From Zhengitettix transpicula (taxonomy: Eukaryota; Arthropoda; Insecta; Orthoptera; Tetrigidae): DNA of 64,000 bases. The stretch is taken from assembly GCA_037074705.1 (NCBI GenBank), contig CM073596.1, positions 21,488,001-21,552,000 on the forward strand. The letters run 5' to 3'. Below are positions 36,117-49,187 of the stretch, piece after piece (position 1 is the first letter of the stretch; each line of letters begins with the position of its first letter). Below the pieces are notes generated by a model that worked only from the letters and a program-made list of their open reading frames with translations, was not told where the DNA came from and searched no databases. The translations under genes and the position numbers were made by a program.

Positions 36117-38372
36117 ATAGTAGCTGGGTGCCCGGCGTTGCCCGAGATGTCATTTATCCATAACCCCCGATACACTCCAATTTCGGTTGCTTTTGAGCTA
36201 TTTTTATGTAACGATCCTCGAACCCTAAATGTGCTCACCTCCCATGCCGAAGGGGGATGAAGTCATTGACTAAATATATCGGCCGTTTTTACATTTTAGA
36301 AGATGACCACCCCCACAAATGTGCGATAATAAAAAAGAATGTATTCCACGCAAAAATCGGCCGATTACATTGTCTGAAGATTTATTTCCCCTGCCCACCA
36401 CCTCCCAAACCCGTCGCGTTGCCCAGCTTGTCACAATTAGATTCAGCGACATTCATAGTATCTGAATTGATTCTAATCTCGTTTGTTTTTGCGGTTTTTT
36501 ATTTAACGTACCTCCACGCCACCCCTAAGCTTGCTCCCCTCACAGAGGTTAAATTATACACAAACAACATCGGTATAAATACTATCGAAGTAATTAACCC
36601 CAGGAAATAATTATCGCAAATATCGACCGTTTAACATGTTTGAAAATTTCCACCCCGGACCTTTCCCGCTTCGGGGACTAAAACGGTCAAGTTCATGTCA
36701 TAATTAAACTCCGTGACAATCCCGATAGTTTCTGATTTCTTTTTATGTAATGCCACTTCACGCCTACCCTTAAGGGTGCACCCTTCCGAGTCCGAAAGGG
36801 GTTGAAATTATACACAGAGAACATGTAGGGAAATTTTATTAATCTAATAATACCGAAATATATTTAATTGACGAAAAAAACGGCCGGTCAACTCATCCCA
36901 ACCCAGCCGATACCCGCGCGTTGCCCAGATTGTCATAAATAAATTCAGCGACATCCATTACCTTCGATTTGACTCGAATCTCGGTTGTTTTCCCGTTATT
37001 TTCTTGTAAATCCCCTCCACAACCACCCCTATTATGCCTACAAACAACAACAGTAGAAATACTATCAACGTCAATGGTCCCGGCAATTATTTATTCCACG
37101 CTAATATCGATGATTTAACATGTTTGAAAAATTCCACCCCGTACATTCCCGCCTCAGGGGATTAAATGGGTAATTGAATATCATCTCAGATAACATCGGT
37201 TGAAACACTGTGTCTTTGATTCCTAAAAATATTTATTGTTTTAGCATGTTTGAAGTTTATACCCACTCCCTTAAGTGTGCTTCCCTCTCATACCGAAAGG
37301 GGTTATATTTTACTAACAACATCGGTATACATATTATCAATGTCATTGACCTCGCCAATTAATTATTTAACGCAAATATCGATCGTTTAACATGTTAGAA
37401 AAATTCCACCCCTATCCACCCCACCCACTCCCGCCCCTTGGGGTTAAATGGCCAATTGGATGCTATAATTGAACTGGGCGACATCCATAACCTTGGATTT
37501 GACGTTGTATTCGCGTTATTTTATTGCAGCGTTCCTCCACCCAACACCTAAAAGTGCTCTACTGATAAGCCCGAAATGGGTTAAAGTTATAATTTGTGAA
37601 AATGTAGAGAAATCATATGATCCCGACCCCGCCTGTCCATGGGAGGTTAATTGCTAGTTTATAGCATAATTAAACTCAGCGTTATCCATAACTTTGCTTT
37701 TGACTCCAGTCTCGTTTGTATTCGACTTATCTTTTTGGACTCAAATATCGGCTGTGTTAGCATGTATAAATAAGTAAACGCACTGACATCCATAACCTTC
37801 GATTTGACTCCAAACTCGGTTGTATTCGCGTTATTTTTCTGTAAAGCATCTCCACCCCAAACCCTAAGGGTGCCCTTTTCCCAGGGCGTAGGAGATGAAT
37901 ATTATATTCAGATAACATCGGTAGAAACAGAATCAATATCTTTGACCCCGAAAATATTTATCCAAATCTAATACCTGCTGTTTTAGCATGTTTAAGTATT
38001 TCAACCCCCGTCCACCCCCGCTTCTGGGGTTGGTAGACGCGTCTCACCCCGACAGTGTTTGTTTCCTGGTCGCAAAGAACACGTGTACGAAATTTGGTGA
38101 AATTTCCTCCACCGGTATAGATTTGTATTCTACACCCCAAACGCTAAGGGTGCTCTTTTCTGAGGGTGTAGAGGATGAAAATTATATTGAGATAACATCT
38201 GTAGAAACACTATCAATATCTGTAACCCCTAAAAATATTTATCCGACCGAAATATCGACTGTTTTAGCATGTTTAAATATTTCCACCCCGTCCACCCCCG
38301 CATCTGGGGGTAGTAGACGCATCTCAGCCCGACAGTGTTTTTTTCCTCGTCGCAAAGAACACGTGTACGAAC
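36117..38372 (+). repeat. R element array 1: ~275-bp imperfect tandem repeat
   Basis: It opens with TAGCTGGGTGCCCGGCGTTG and then repeats a unit with fixed landmarks: 'cgacatccataacc', 'ttgactc.aatctcggttgt', a C-rich stretch, 'aaggggttgaaattata', 'aacatcggtagaaatactatc', 'aaatatttattcaacgcaaatatcg' and 'ttagcatgtttgaaaatttc' followed by C-rich DNA. Monomers are about 240-290 bp and diverged. The array ends near 'aagaacacgtgtacga', where an S retroposon is joined. Short frames in it are not genes. Confidence 0.85.
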
Positions 38373-38868
38373 CTTGTAGGAAAGATACGAAGGGCCTACC
38401 ATTCGGGATGCCTTTTCCTATCCGTTTTTGAACTATGGTTCCCACAAGCCGAGGTACCTCGGCCTGTTCTGAGACGTGTATGTTCCGGGGTCACAGACCT
38501 TGGGCATACGGTAAGAGTTATTCTCTGTTCCCATTGGAACAGTCGGCCGTCTGCCTCCTAAATTGGTCGAGGAACGGAGAAGGGAATGCTGCGTCCCCAC
38601 AGCAAACTCCTTTCCCGCTATCGGAAAGGCGTGGGACAAGTACCTAATGACCGGCCTACCTGGTGCAGGTTTTTCTAGGGTTTTACCTGCATTTCTTTAG
38701 GCGAATGCCGGGTAGGATCCTTAAAATATAGCCCGGGGCTCTAGTTAACCCTTGGCTACCTTTCTCTACCCTTCCACATCCCCCCCTTTCAAATCCCTTC
38801 CTATGCTATTAAAGGGGAGTTGCCACATTGTGGATTACCCCCATGTAGCCTGTAACCTAAAAAAAAAC
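38371..38868 (+). mobile_element. S retroposon copy with poly(A)
   Basis: It begins within the R array ('accttgtagg'), runs through the 'cctcggcctgttctgag', 'atgttccggggtcacagacc', 'gcatacggtaagag' and 'ttccctgcatt'-type blocks, and ends in A9. It is followed head to tail by another S copy. Confidence 0.8.
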
Positions 38869-38887
38869 TGTTGGGAAGAATGTGGCG

Positions 38888-39384
38888 GTTGTCTGCGAGG
38901 GCTATTCTCTCGCAGGCAGAACCTTGTAGGAGAGATACGAAGGGACTACCTTTCGGGATGCCTTTTCCTCTCCGTTTTTGAACTAAGGTTCCCACAAGCC
39001 GAGGCACCTCGGCCTGTTTTGAGAGGTGTATGTTCCGGGGTCACAGACCTTGGGCATACGGTAAGAGCTGTCCGCTATTCCCATTGGAATAGTCGCCCAG
39101 CTGCCTCCTAAACTGGTCGAGGCACGGAGAAGGGAATGCTGCGTCCCCACAGCAAACTCTTCTCCCGCTATCGGAAGGGCGTGGGACAAGTACCAAATGC
39201 CCGACCTACGTAATGCATGTTTTCTAGGATTTTCCCTGAATCACTTTCAGGCGATTTGCCCGGGTGCCCTAGTTAACCCTAGGCTACCTTCCTCTACCCT
39301 TCCGCATCCCCCCTTTCAAACTCCTTCCTAAGGGGAGTTGCCACCATGTGGATTACCCTCATGTTGCCTGTTGTCCTAAAAAAA
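38888..39384 (+). mobile_element. S retroposon copy with poly(A)
   Basis: It keeps the 5' hairpin block CTGCGAGGGCTATTCTCTCG and the whole body, and ends in A7. Apparent frames of about 68 codons inside are shared by every S copy and are not genes. Confidence 0.85.
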
Positions 39385-40730
39385 TTGTTAGAGCGAGAAA
39401 ATAATTAGTTTTCTCTAGCCATTCCTACTATTAGACGTAGCGCTTTCGTAAAAATTGTGATTCCAGGCCTTTTATTGTCAGAGAGACACCGCATGTCTGT
39501 AGCGCTCATCATAAACAGATTTGGCCCAACGACCGACCGAGCCTTGTGGGACAATATTGACAGTTTGATAAAAAGTACGTCATTACACAATCGAAAATTG
39601 ATTCTGTTCTGACGATGGTTACACAAAGTGTTTCACCAGGCTGTAATCATAATTACCTTCACGAGTAACACGATTACCACTGAAATAATCATATGGTCTA
39701 AATACACGTATCTAACAAGAAAAGTAGCTAAAATTGAAGAAGGAAAAATGTTTGAGCAAACCATTGCTTTTACTGATAGTTTTACATTTATCGCGTTTAT
39801 TCGTCCTTGAACTATAATCCTCATTGCAGAACTATTTTGAGCAAAGCGTCAAATCTTTAAATGATCCCCGCCTTCTCCAGCACTTCTCTTTAAGTCATCT
39901 AAAACGTTTCTTTTTAAAACAAAATTGTATTTTCCAGTATGATCCACATTCCTTGAGAATAAATTTTCCCATTAAATTATCAGAGCATATCAGCGATAGT
40001 AATGTGCCAAATTTTTTGACTTCAAAAATTATAAAAGCCTAAGTAATAAAGTAAAAGGTTAGTAAAATAGAAATTATTTGATAGCGATAACCATAAAAAT
40101 GTTAAAATTTTATCTTTCTTGTGTGGCACGATCCCTGCAACCGCACCGTAGCAGGTCTCCAGCGATTCAATTCTTAGAGAGGCCTTCCTGCGGTAGGAGG
40201 CAGTAGCGTAGGGAAAACAACAATCCATTCTATACAAAAATAATTTATTGAAACAAACAGAAAACTCACAATTATAAAATATAATGCCCCGACTAGCCCA
40301 TTCATGAATCTCAGGTATGTTGTGGCAAACTAGGCACGAGAAAACCGTTTTTGGATAAAGTGTCTAATTGATTAAGTTGGTTACCAGACTGGGGGGTTTC
40401 AGTAACACAGCCACGTCCCTCGCAGCTGGTCATAGACTTGGTGGCCTCCGATGTAGTCTCATTAGGCTAATACAAATAAAACAAGAGCCACTGCTCATAA
40501 CCACATCTTCATCCAGAATGATCACCAGGCTTCAACCTCTAGGGACCTGTCTGTTCAACTCTCTTCCTATTGGTTTTTCCCCATTGCTTTTGGACCAATC
40601 ACAGGTCCTAGACTGTCTGACGTAGTAAATTTCATCAGGTAGAAGCCCCTCTGCACCTACTGTTTTTCGTTCCGGAAAATCCACAGATTTTAAGCTGTAA
40701 CCCCCAGCTGGATTGGCACCAAATGGTATT
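39385..40730. other. no gene recognised
   Basis: Several 60-85-codon frames lie on both strands but none has family motifs or paired splice sites. Origin unknown. Confidence 0.35.
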
Positions 40731-40979
40731 TTCCGCTGATGGTGGAAGATAGTCGGCCAGCAGCCTCCCAAACCGGTCAAGGCACGGCGAGGGGAAAGCT
40801 GCGACCCCACAGATAACCCTTCTACCGCCATCGGAAGGGCATGGGACAAGTGCCAAATGCCCGACCTACCTAATGCAGGTTTTTCTAGGGTTTTCCCTGC
40901 ATCACTTTGAGCCGAATTGCCGGGTAGGATCCTTAAACCATAGCCCGGGGGCCCTAGTTAAACCTTGACTACCTTCCTA
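40731..40979 (+). mobile_element. S retroposon, truncated at both ends
   Basis: Typical S blocks run from 'agtcggccagcagcctccc' to 'ttgactaccttcct'. The poly(A) end is missing where an (AT)-rich tract and L element begin. Confidence 0.75.
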
Positions 40980-40998
40980 TTTCAATATACATATATAT

Positions 40999-41851
40999 TG
41001 TAATGATTTTAAAAAAATTGCGAGACGAGAAGTTTGAGTTGGCAGGAGGGTTTGGTCAGTGCAGGTCGCATTAAAATATTGAAGAGTTAGCAGAAAAGCT
41101 TGGTCAGATGCAGGTCGCAGGAATATATTGAGAATTTTGAGTTGGCAGTCAGACACCACAGAAATTGGTCGTGTTGAAATAGACAAGACAATTTCAAATA
41201 TTTAAAGTAAAGTTGCAGAGAGATATCGAGAATTACCAATCAACAGAGTTGTTGATTGGTCCCTGAACATTTTGCTCAAGACGAAATATTCACTCGAGCA
41301 GAACTACGAAACCTGCTAAGCACAAACAGTCTTGTGAACATAGCCGGGCAGAATTAGCAGAAGTCGACCGAGAGAGAGAGACGAGTTCCTGAGTTTTGAT
41401 CTAAAAATATTAATTTAGAATCTGTGCGTATTTGCAGAATTGCAAAAACCAGTCATAGTCCTTCGACAATTAAAGGTATCCCGGAATGTTGGGCAGCCGT
41501 GAGTACAATTTACAAACAACTAAGTATGTAAACCTGATTAAAAGTTAGCCGTCAGATTTCGTTTTCTTCTTTTGATTAAAAATTGTTAATTAGAATCCAT
41601 CTTTTTGGCTTAAGTTCGCTGACAAGTAAATTTCGTCCTAGTTAAATGGCGAATAAAACTTTTCTCTTTTAAATTGGATTTTGTGTTTAAGTTGAGAAAT
41701 AAAATGATTCGCCATTATCAAACCCAGTAGAGACCCTTAGATATATTTTTAAATTGAGTAATTGTTTTGAAGTTTTAAAAATAAATCTATTGTTTGTTAA
41801 AGTTCATAATCTTTTATTAATTCAAAAATCAATCTTTTTTTGATTATTACA
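40999..41851 (+). mobile_element. L-family element
   Basis: It runs TGTAATGATTTTAAAAAAA ... TTTTTTTGATTATTACA. The termini are inverted copies of each other over about 17 bases. It carries CAGCCGTGAGTAC and GCCGTCAGATTTCG. Flanks are ATAT and ACAT. Confidence 0.6.
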
Positions 41852-42167
41852 ACATGTATAATCATATATAAGTATAGTTAAACAATAACTAACAATATGA
41901 TAAATCGATACTATAATTTCGTTACTATTGTATCAATTTTCGATTGTAATTTCACACACTGAACCACCTAATGGAACAGTTTTAGAACAGACCTTGCTGA
42001 ATAAACATAGTTTTATAGTAATATTTTTTAAAGTTAATGTTATTTTAATTATAGGACAAGAAGATATGTTATGCTGAAGGTGGAGCAATGAAACTTGATG
42101 TTTTTTTATATAAGTGGTAACGTTTTGATTGTTCATTCAGGATGATTATAACTAAAGAATTTAGTAA

Positions 42168-42290
42168 GTCAAATACTGCAATAATCCAAAGAGGCCAGTC
42201 TAAAATATTAAGAGCCATCGTTAACGCCCCATACCAACTGTCACGAAACTGCCCATCAAAAGAGTGTTAGTCACCACGAAAAGCTTAAAT
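42168..42290 (+). mobile_element. jockey RT tail remnant in copy A
   Basis: It matches the last part of the RT frame at 54672-54800 (SNTAIIQ...LRAIVNAPY-type coding) but nothing upstream of it is present. Confidence 0.7.
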
Positions 42291-44276
42291 TAAGTAACAG
42301 TTACAACTCAATTATAAATTATATGTTATATCAGATGATAATGGCACAACGCGGGAATGGTTTAAGAATAAATGTGAGTGTCATTTGATTTTTTATATTT
42401 GCATAAAATGACTTTGGCGTTGGAGTTATAAAGTCTTTAAGCAATTACGGTATTCCTTCTTGAATACTAACATACAACTGTATCTTTCAATGTTTTTACT
42501 TAATTATGCTATATAATTTTGAGGGGGTTCACAATCTCTACAAATCTTGCTGTAACTTCATTTAATTCATAATATCTAAACGTAAAACAGGAATAGAGAC
42601 AATCGTAAAAACTACTGAAAACAATACGGTAATTGTCTCTACAATTTCAAACATTTCGAAATAAATTAAAATGTTTCCTGTCAAGTCTAAAATATAGAAA
42701 TAAAAATTATGTGGTTTGATTGCGTTTGAAGAAAAGACTATAAAAAAGCTCACAGGTAGATTTGAACGCAACCTGCCTGTATTTTTTGTATTAAGTATTA
42801 TTGTCTTAAAACAATTTTGTTCTACTTCACTAGTCAAGAGTCCAAGTTAAATTACAATTAATATTTTAATGATTTTTTGCACTATTATTGTAAGGCAAAG
42901 GTAACTTCCTCTTATTTACTCGTATGCGTAACGTTTTCAGAAATAATTGACTTCATGTGGAGTAATTATCTCTGCGTGAGTCCGGTCATTTACGGTCATT
43001 TATCTAATACTGCGTCACTACTATCGTTTAGTTCAATACGCTAATTTCATGTTTTTGAGCCGTAGTTACAACGGCCACATGTGAATATTTACGTTTAAGT
43101 AGTGAAAATTTAAACTGAGTAAAAGAATTTCTATTTAATTTGTAACTCATTATATTTGAAAATTTTTTCTTATAATATACAAAATAATATCGTACATTAA
43201 AATAATTTTTACCCAAATCTTTACGGGAGTAAAGTGCCACAAAATTATTATATAAACGAAAAAAATTAGAAAATTAATATATATCTGTGGTTAAGAATAA
43301 ATAAAATAATTAAATCAACCAATAAAGTCAAAATAATATGAGTTTTAGGCCTTTTGATTTTTTTATTAATGATGTGGGTTAAAACGTCGAATCCACTTTT
43401 TTTTCGTATATTCATCAGATGTAATTCTCTGATTTAATGGTATAAAAATTAAATTATTCTGGTTGGTTTGATTTCATAAGAAATTCCGTTGGTAAACACA
43501 AAATTTTCTAAGAATTTATAAACTAAATTGTTCATTTTTTATTTGTAAACAAGATTTGTGATAATCAACACACATCGGGTTTAAAGTAGAATTAATTCTC
43601 CGTGAGAACAGAACGTGTCGCAGAGGAGAAAAATACAGTTAATATTTCGAAACGTTGTTTTGAACCTCCTTCGATACTTTATTCTCTCAAACACAATGAT
43701 AACTATGGAGAAGAAAAAGCTCTAACATCAATCAATCTGAACATGCAGATTCTAGTCGAGAACTGATTCAAATTTGGAGCTAATACTTTTTTGTTAGGTA
43801 AAGAACGGTATCTAATTGTGATCAGCGATAAGGAGATGTGGTCAACGAACGTCCACTGTGTCCGGTGAAGTTCCATTGTCAGCTAGTGTTACTATTATAT
43901 ATAATTATTCTAGCAGCGAAGGCATTGTGAGACAAATAATTAGAGGCGGTTTCAACTCGTACATAGAACATTTGTATTGATCAACTTGGTAGAGTGACAA
44001 GCCCAAATTACCACTAGTTCGTGACAGATAATTTCTTTGTTCCGTGATGAACTCGTCTGTGACACAGGAGGCTAAAGCAGAGTTGAACGGCTTGAACGAA
44101 GGAACTTCCTGCAAGTTTATCTGCTCCTCGTAGACGTCACACCTAACCTGTAAGTGCGTCCAACCTCATAAATAAGAAACGATTTGACAAATTTAGTGAA
44201 GAAATGGTCACATTTTATCAACAGTTACGAAACACCCATCGTTTTTTCCGCCATTCCAACATATTCTCATTCTCCA

Positions 44277-44315
44277 TATATAAGGACAACATCAAGCCGT
44301 CCAGTACACTTTCTT
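44277..44315 (+). promoter_or_regulatory. TATA box and initiator of the CAP gene
   Basis: TATATAAG at 44277-44284, with CCAGTAC at about 44311 as a plausible initiator 30 bases on. The ATG follows at 44345. The same block recurs at 59767-59774. Confidence 0.7.
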
Positions 44316-44585
44316 CGGGCCGTACACGAGAAAAGTCGTCGAAAATGGGTGAGTTAAAAAAATAAGTAAAATAGTATTACGTTACATCGATTTCATCGAA
44401 TAGCGTAAAGCTGTTTATGGACATTGCTTTCTGATTTAAACACGTCAGCAGCAAAAACGACCTCATGATGTTTGGAATACTCAGAAAGCTATATAAATAT
44501 TTATCTGTAAACATAAAACAGGCATTATGATTCGTTATTTGAAAACAAACAATGCTCGAGAGATGCAAAACAATACCAACGATTC

Positions 44586-44905
44586 GCCTCAAAGTGATGC
44601 AGGGAAAAGCCTAGAAAAACCTGCTTCAGGTAGGTCGGGCTTTTGATAATTTTCACACGCCCTTCCAATGGCGGGAGAGGAGTTAGCTGTGAGGTCGCAG
44701 CTTTCCCCTCTCCCAGCTTTGACCAGTTTAGGAGGCAGTTGGCCGACTATATAAGACGAATAGCGGACAACTCTTACCGTATGCCCAAGGTCTGCGACCC
44801 CGGAACATACACCTCTCGGCATGTGGGAGCCTTAGTTCAAAAAATCTGAGAGATGTGAAGGCATCCCCAAAGGTAGCCTCCGCCAGAGCTCTCTGGGAAG
44901 GATCA
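44586..44905 (-). mobile_element. S retroposon fragment in CAP intron 1
   Basis: It carries minus-oriented S blocks ('agtgatgcaggg' through 'cctttggggatgcc' on the reverse strand). It is absent at the corresponding point of copy B, so it is an insertion in copy A or its ancestor. Confidence 0.75.
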
Positions 44906-44979
44906 ATTCTCATAACTTCTTTAATCGGTAATCGGACAAGTTACTCTTAAATTCATATTCTGTTTGATGCACATTCTCC

Positions 44980-45165
44980 AAAATCTCCTGGTTGCAGATA
45001 ATACTGTAGATTTTCGAACGTGGTGGGCTAGGTGTGGAAGATATTGTGAAAGCTTATCTTTAGGAAAGTCACAATCAAAGTCATTTTAACCTTCGATGAC
45101 GCATCTGGCAGTTCAATGGACTACAAGAGTAATTAAATTATACCTAACAAATCAACATCTTTGAT
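44980..45165 (+). repeat. duplicated 180-bp block (with 51690-51880)
   Basis: Both carry 'gtagattttcgaacgtggtg' and 'gtcacaatcaaagtcatttt' in the same order. One copy is in CAP intron 1, the other just past the CAP poly(A) site. It is probably left from an additional gene-copy duplication. No domain is recognised. Confidence 0.75.
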
Positions 45166-46312
45166 TCAACATACGAATCAGTTGATAATTGCAATGTATA
45201 AACTTATTTTACGTAAAAGTACATTATTTCGTTTGTTTTGAAAATCTACCAACGCCATACTCAGCAAAATTAACATATTCAATTAAATGTCTCAAATTAT
45301 GCAGTGTCATTGATGTGGTTACGAAGAAAATTCAGAAGTAGTTCAAAAATTGGTCAAGCGTTTGTCTAAACTGCTCTTGGAAGAAAAGCAGATTCACGGT
45401 CAATTAGTTGGTACACATGACGAAAAACTGTCCATTGACGATCTAAATAACTGAGAAATGTGATGAAAAAGGGTATGAATATTAGGATGGAAGAAAAGAA
45501 CGAATTACGACTTCTGAAAACAGAAACGGTTCAGCAACGTGAAAGTTCAAAATAACAAATGTGTGGTTATCACAAGTCAGTTTTTAAATAAACTTATTTT
45601 TAATGAAAGGTATTACTAGAACTAAACCTTTATGTGTAACCGAATGACAGATCCTACAACCAAGAAGTAAGAAAGTTTGTTTCACATGTTGTTTGTTAAT
45701 TATTATTCAATCCCCAAATTCTGTTGCTGGTTTAATTAAAAATATTAATTGTATTGCTTGCTGAAAAATTCAGGGGCTGAAGCTAATATCTAGAGGGAAA
45801 TCATCAAATTGTCTAAAACTGTGTGAATTTCTTAATGAACTAATAGCCAATTTTCGAATTTCTGTCTATAAAACTAATAATGCAAATTTTATTCTCATTC
45901 CCAGATCTCAAAATGGCTTATACTTTACTGTTTTTGGCTGCATTTATCGTCATAGGCGGAGTTAGTGGCACAGACTACTGCCAAATTTGCAGTGACCACA
46001 CTTTGTGTTTGTATAATGTGAGTATATCTAATTTCATATTCACTGTTGACAGTCTTAATTCCAATATGTTAAATATATTAAAATCATATATTTCATACAT
46101 AATTACATAAATTAATTTTACTGTGTTTGAACATTTCTGTCTTAAATGTATTAAACAGTTTATGCTACATAACTTCAATAATAATTACATAATAAAACAG
46201 TTATTCCGTGACATTTATTCCTTAGATTATTTAGGTTTTTGTAAGTAATATTCCTTATCTAACAGAGTATAGTTAAATTGTAAACTTTTACCACCGTCTA
46301 AATTTATTACTG

Positions 46313-49187
46313 ACTAGCTGGTTGGACGGCGTTGCCCGAGATGTTACTTTTCCATAACCCCCCCACTTGACTTGAATCTACGTAGCACTGGCGTTATTTT
46401 TATGTACCGCAACTCGACCCCTACCCGAAAATTTGATCACCTCCTATTCCGAAGGGATTTAACGTATTTATCATTAAATAGTCTCATTCGAGGAATGTAT
46501 CGCCCTTTGAACATGCTTGAAAATTTCCACCCCCGCTGTCAATAGTTGAACAAAAACTATTTATTGACGCAAAAATCGGCTGGGTACATTGTTTAAAAAT
46601 TTCTACCCCCGTCCAGGTCCACTTCCATCGCCATGCGATACTCAGGGACATCCATAACACCAGTACTCGAATATCGGTCTATCCACGTTATTTTCATGTA
46701 ACGCTCTACCAAATTCCACCCCTAAACTTTCTCACCTCCGATGCCAATAGGCGATGAAATTATACACAGAGAATGTCTACCGAAATATTATGAATTTAAA
46801 TGACACCTAAAAATATGTATTGGATCCGAATATCGGCCGATAAATCTGTTTTTACCTTGTACTCCCGTTTTGCCCCAACCGTGGGGATTACACTGTAATT
46901 TCAATGTCATAATTAACCTCAGCGACATCCATACATTTAGACTCCAATCGCGGTTTTTTGCGCTATTTTTTTGAAATTCAGCTCCACTCAACACACCATT
47001 ATTCTCTCATCCAAATACAATAGGGGTTGTAATTGTACACAAAATATTAAAAACTATTATGAGGGTAATTGACCCAGCTAAATATTTATTCAACGGAAAT
47101 AACGCCAGTTTAGTATATTTGAATTTTTCTACCCCACCCACATCCAACCAAACCTTACGTGGTGCCTAGTTCGTAAAAATAAACTTATCGACATCCATAA
47201 CCTCCATTTGACTCGAATCTCGGTTGTTTTATCTTTTTTTATATGTAAACCCCCTCCACCTCTACCTCTAAGCGTGCTCCCCTCCCATCCCCAAAGGGAG
47301 TAAAATTTTCATGAACAAAATCAGCATAAATCATATCAATCTCTCGCCCACCACCGCTAAACTCCTCCCACCCCAACCCACCACTCGCGAAATTGAGTAG
47401 ATTGTCATAAATACACTCAGCGACATATATTACCTTCAATTTGACTCCACTCTAGGTTTTTTTCACTTTATTTTCTTCTAAGTTCCCTCCACCTTCATCC
47501 CCAACCATGCTCACCCCTCGAACCGCAAGAGGGGTTTAAACTTTACACACATAACATGGGTTTAAATACTGAAAATCTCATTAACACTGAAAAAATTAAT
47601 TCAACTCTAATATGAGTCGTGATTTCTTGTTTCAATAATTCGACCCCGACCCTCGTTGTTATATGTACAATTAAATGTCATAATTAAACTCGCGACATTC
47701 ATAACCTTGTATTTGACTCTATTCTCGGTTGTATTCTCGTTATTTTATCGTAACTTTTTATATCTCCGCTCTTAAGGGTGCTCTACTGGTAAGCTCGAAA
47801 GGGTATTGAAATTATACTCAGAGAATACGTAGAGAAATTTCATGAATCTCATTAATCTCGAAAAATATTTAATCGTTGCAAAATTCGGTACATTAACATG
47901 TTTAACAATTTCCAACCCCGACCACCCCCGCCCCTGGGAGGTTAATTGCTAGTTGAATGTCATAATTTAACCCAGCGTTATCCATAACTTTTGGTTTGAC
48001 TCCAGTCTTGGTTGTATTCGAGTTATTTTCCCCACACCAACGGTGGTAATTTCCCCTGTTATAAAAGGTTGAAATTTTACTCACATACATTGGTACAAAC
48101 ACTATTAATCACTTTTACCCTGAAAGTAATTATTCTAATCAAATATTAGCCGTGTTAGCATGTATGAAAATTTCCACCCCTAACCACCCCCGCTTGGGCT
48201 ACTTAACGTAAATTTAAATATAATAGATAAACTCACTGACAACCATAACCCTGGATTCGAGTCCGATTTCTATTGTGTTTGCGGTATGTTAATATAAATA
48301 CAACACCACCCCTCCCTTAAGGGTGATCCACTCCAAATCCCGAAAGAGGTTAATATTAAATATATGGAACATATAGAGAAATTTTAAGGTTCACAGTGAA
48401 CCAGAAAAATATTTATACAACGCAAATATCAGCTGTTTAACATGTAAGAAAATTACAACCCCGGTCCACCCACATTTTCGGGAGTTAAACTGTAAGTTTA
48501 ATGTCGTAATTAAACGCAGTGACAAATATATCCCCCGATTCGACTCCAAACTCGAATGTGTTTGCGTTATTTTTATGTAATGTCATTCCATCCCCAACAC
48601 TTACGGGTGCTCCCCTCTCATGCCGAAAGAGGTTGAAATTATACACAAACAACATCAGTAGAAATACAATCGATATAATTAACCCTGAAACTGATTTATT
48701 CAACGAAAATATCTGCCGTGTTTACATGATCCAATAATTCCACCGCCCACCCACGCCCTCTGGAGGTTAAATGCCAACTTTAATGTCGTAATTAAACTCA
48801 GTGACTTCGATAACCTTGGATTTGACTCCAATCTCGGTTGAATTCCCGTTATTTTCCTCTAACGGACCTCCACCCCCACCGCTAAGGGTGCCTCTTTTCC
48901 ATGATTTTGGGGGTTGAAATTATACTCAGATAACATCCGTAGAAACACCGAAAAATATTTATCTGGCTCTAATAACGGACGTTTTCGCAAGTATGAAATT
49001 TCCCAACCCCGTTTACACCCGCTCCTGGTGGTTTTAGACGTGTCTCACCCCGACAGTGTTCGTCTCCTTGTCACAAAGAACACGTGTACGAAATTTGATG
49101 AAATTTGCTCCACGGGTGTATATTTCTATAATGAACATACATACATACATATAAACACATACACTTATTTCTATTTATAAGATTATG
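46313..49187 (+). repeat. R element array 2, full length, inside CAP intron 2
   Basis: It opens CTAGCTGGTTGGACGGCGTT and contains about ten diverged monomers. Successive 'catgt...aatttccaccc' landmarks at 47895, 48158, 48435, 48718 and 48985 are 263-283 bp apart. It closes with 'cacgtgtacgaaatttgatg', a run of CATA repeats and 'atttataagatta'. There is no coding capacity. It occupies nearly the whole 3.3-kb intron. Confidence 0.85.

Larger units (their letters stand above)
41895..44585 (+). repeat. segmental duplication, copy A (upstream of CAP gene)
   Basis: It aligns in order with copy B: 41895-42165 with 51885-52128, 42168-42290 with 54672-54800, 42290-43480 with about 55085-57465 and 43480-44585 with 57853-60070. 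Identity is visibly high over long runs. Copy B is longer because of insertions. Copy A includes the CAP promoter and first exon. Confidence 0.85.

Noticed and set aside
36257..38431. Frames up to 147 codons in the R array
   Set aside because: They fall in degenerate tandem repeats with no conservation between monomers and no motif.
38433..39189. Recurring ~68-codon frame (MSHALPIAGEEFAVG...) on the minus strand, also at 58302-58508 and 60363
   Set aside because: It recurs only because it lies inside every S retroposon copy. Copies differ by shifts and replacement changes, so it is not a conserved gene.
43905..44114. Minus-strand frame shared with 59397-59660 in the CAP upstream region
   Set aside because: Shared through the segmental duplication. 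Many differences change the residue, so there is no sign of protein-level constraint.
45880..46110. An upstream ATG at 45880 as the CAP start
   Set aside because: It lies before a clear acceptor (TTCTCATTCCCAG) ending at 45904. The spliced first exon at 44345 gives an in-frame start with a TATA promoter.
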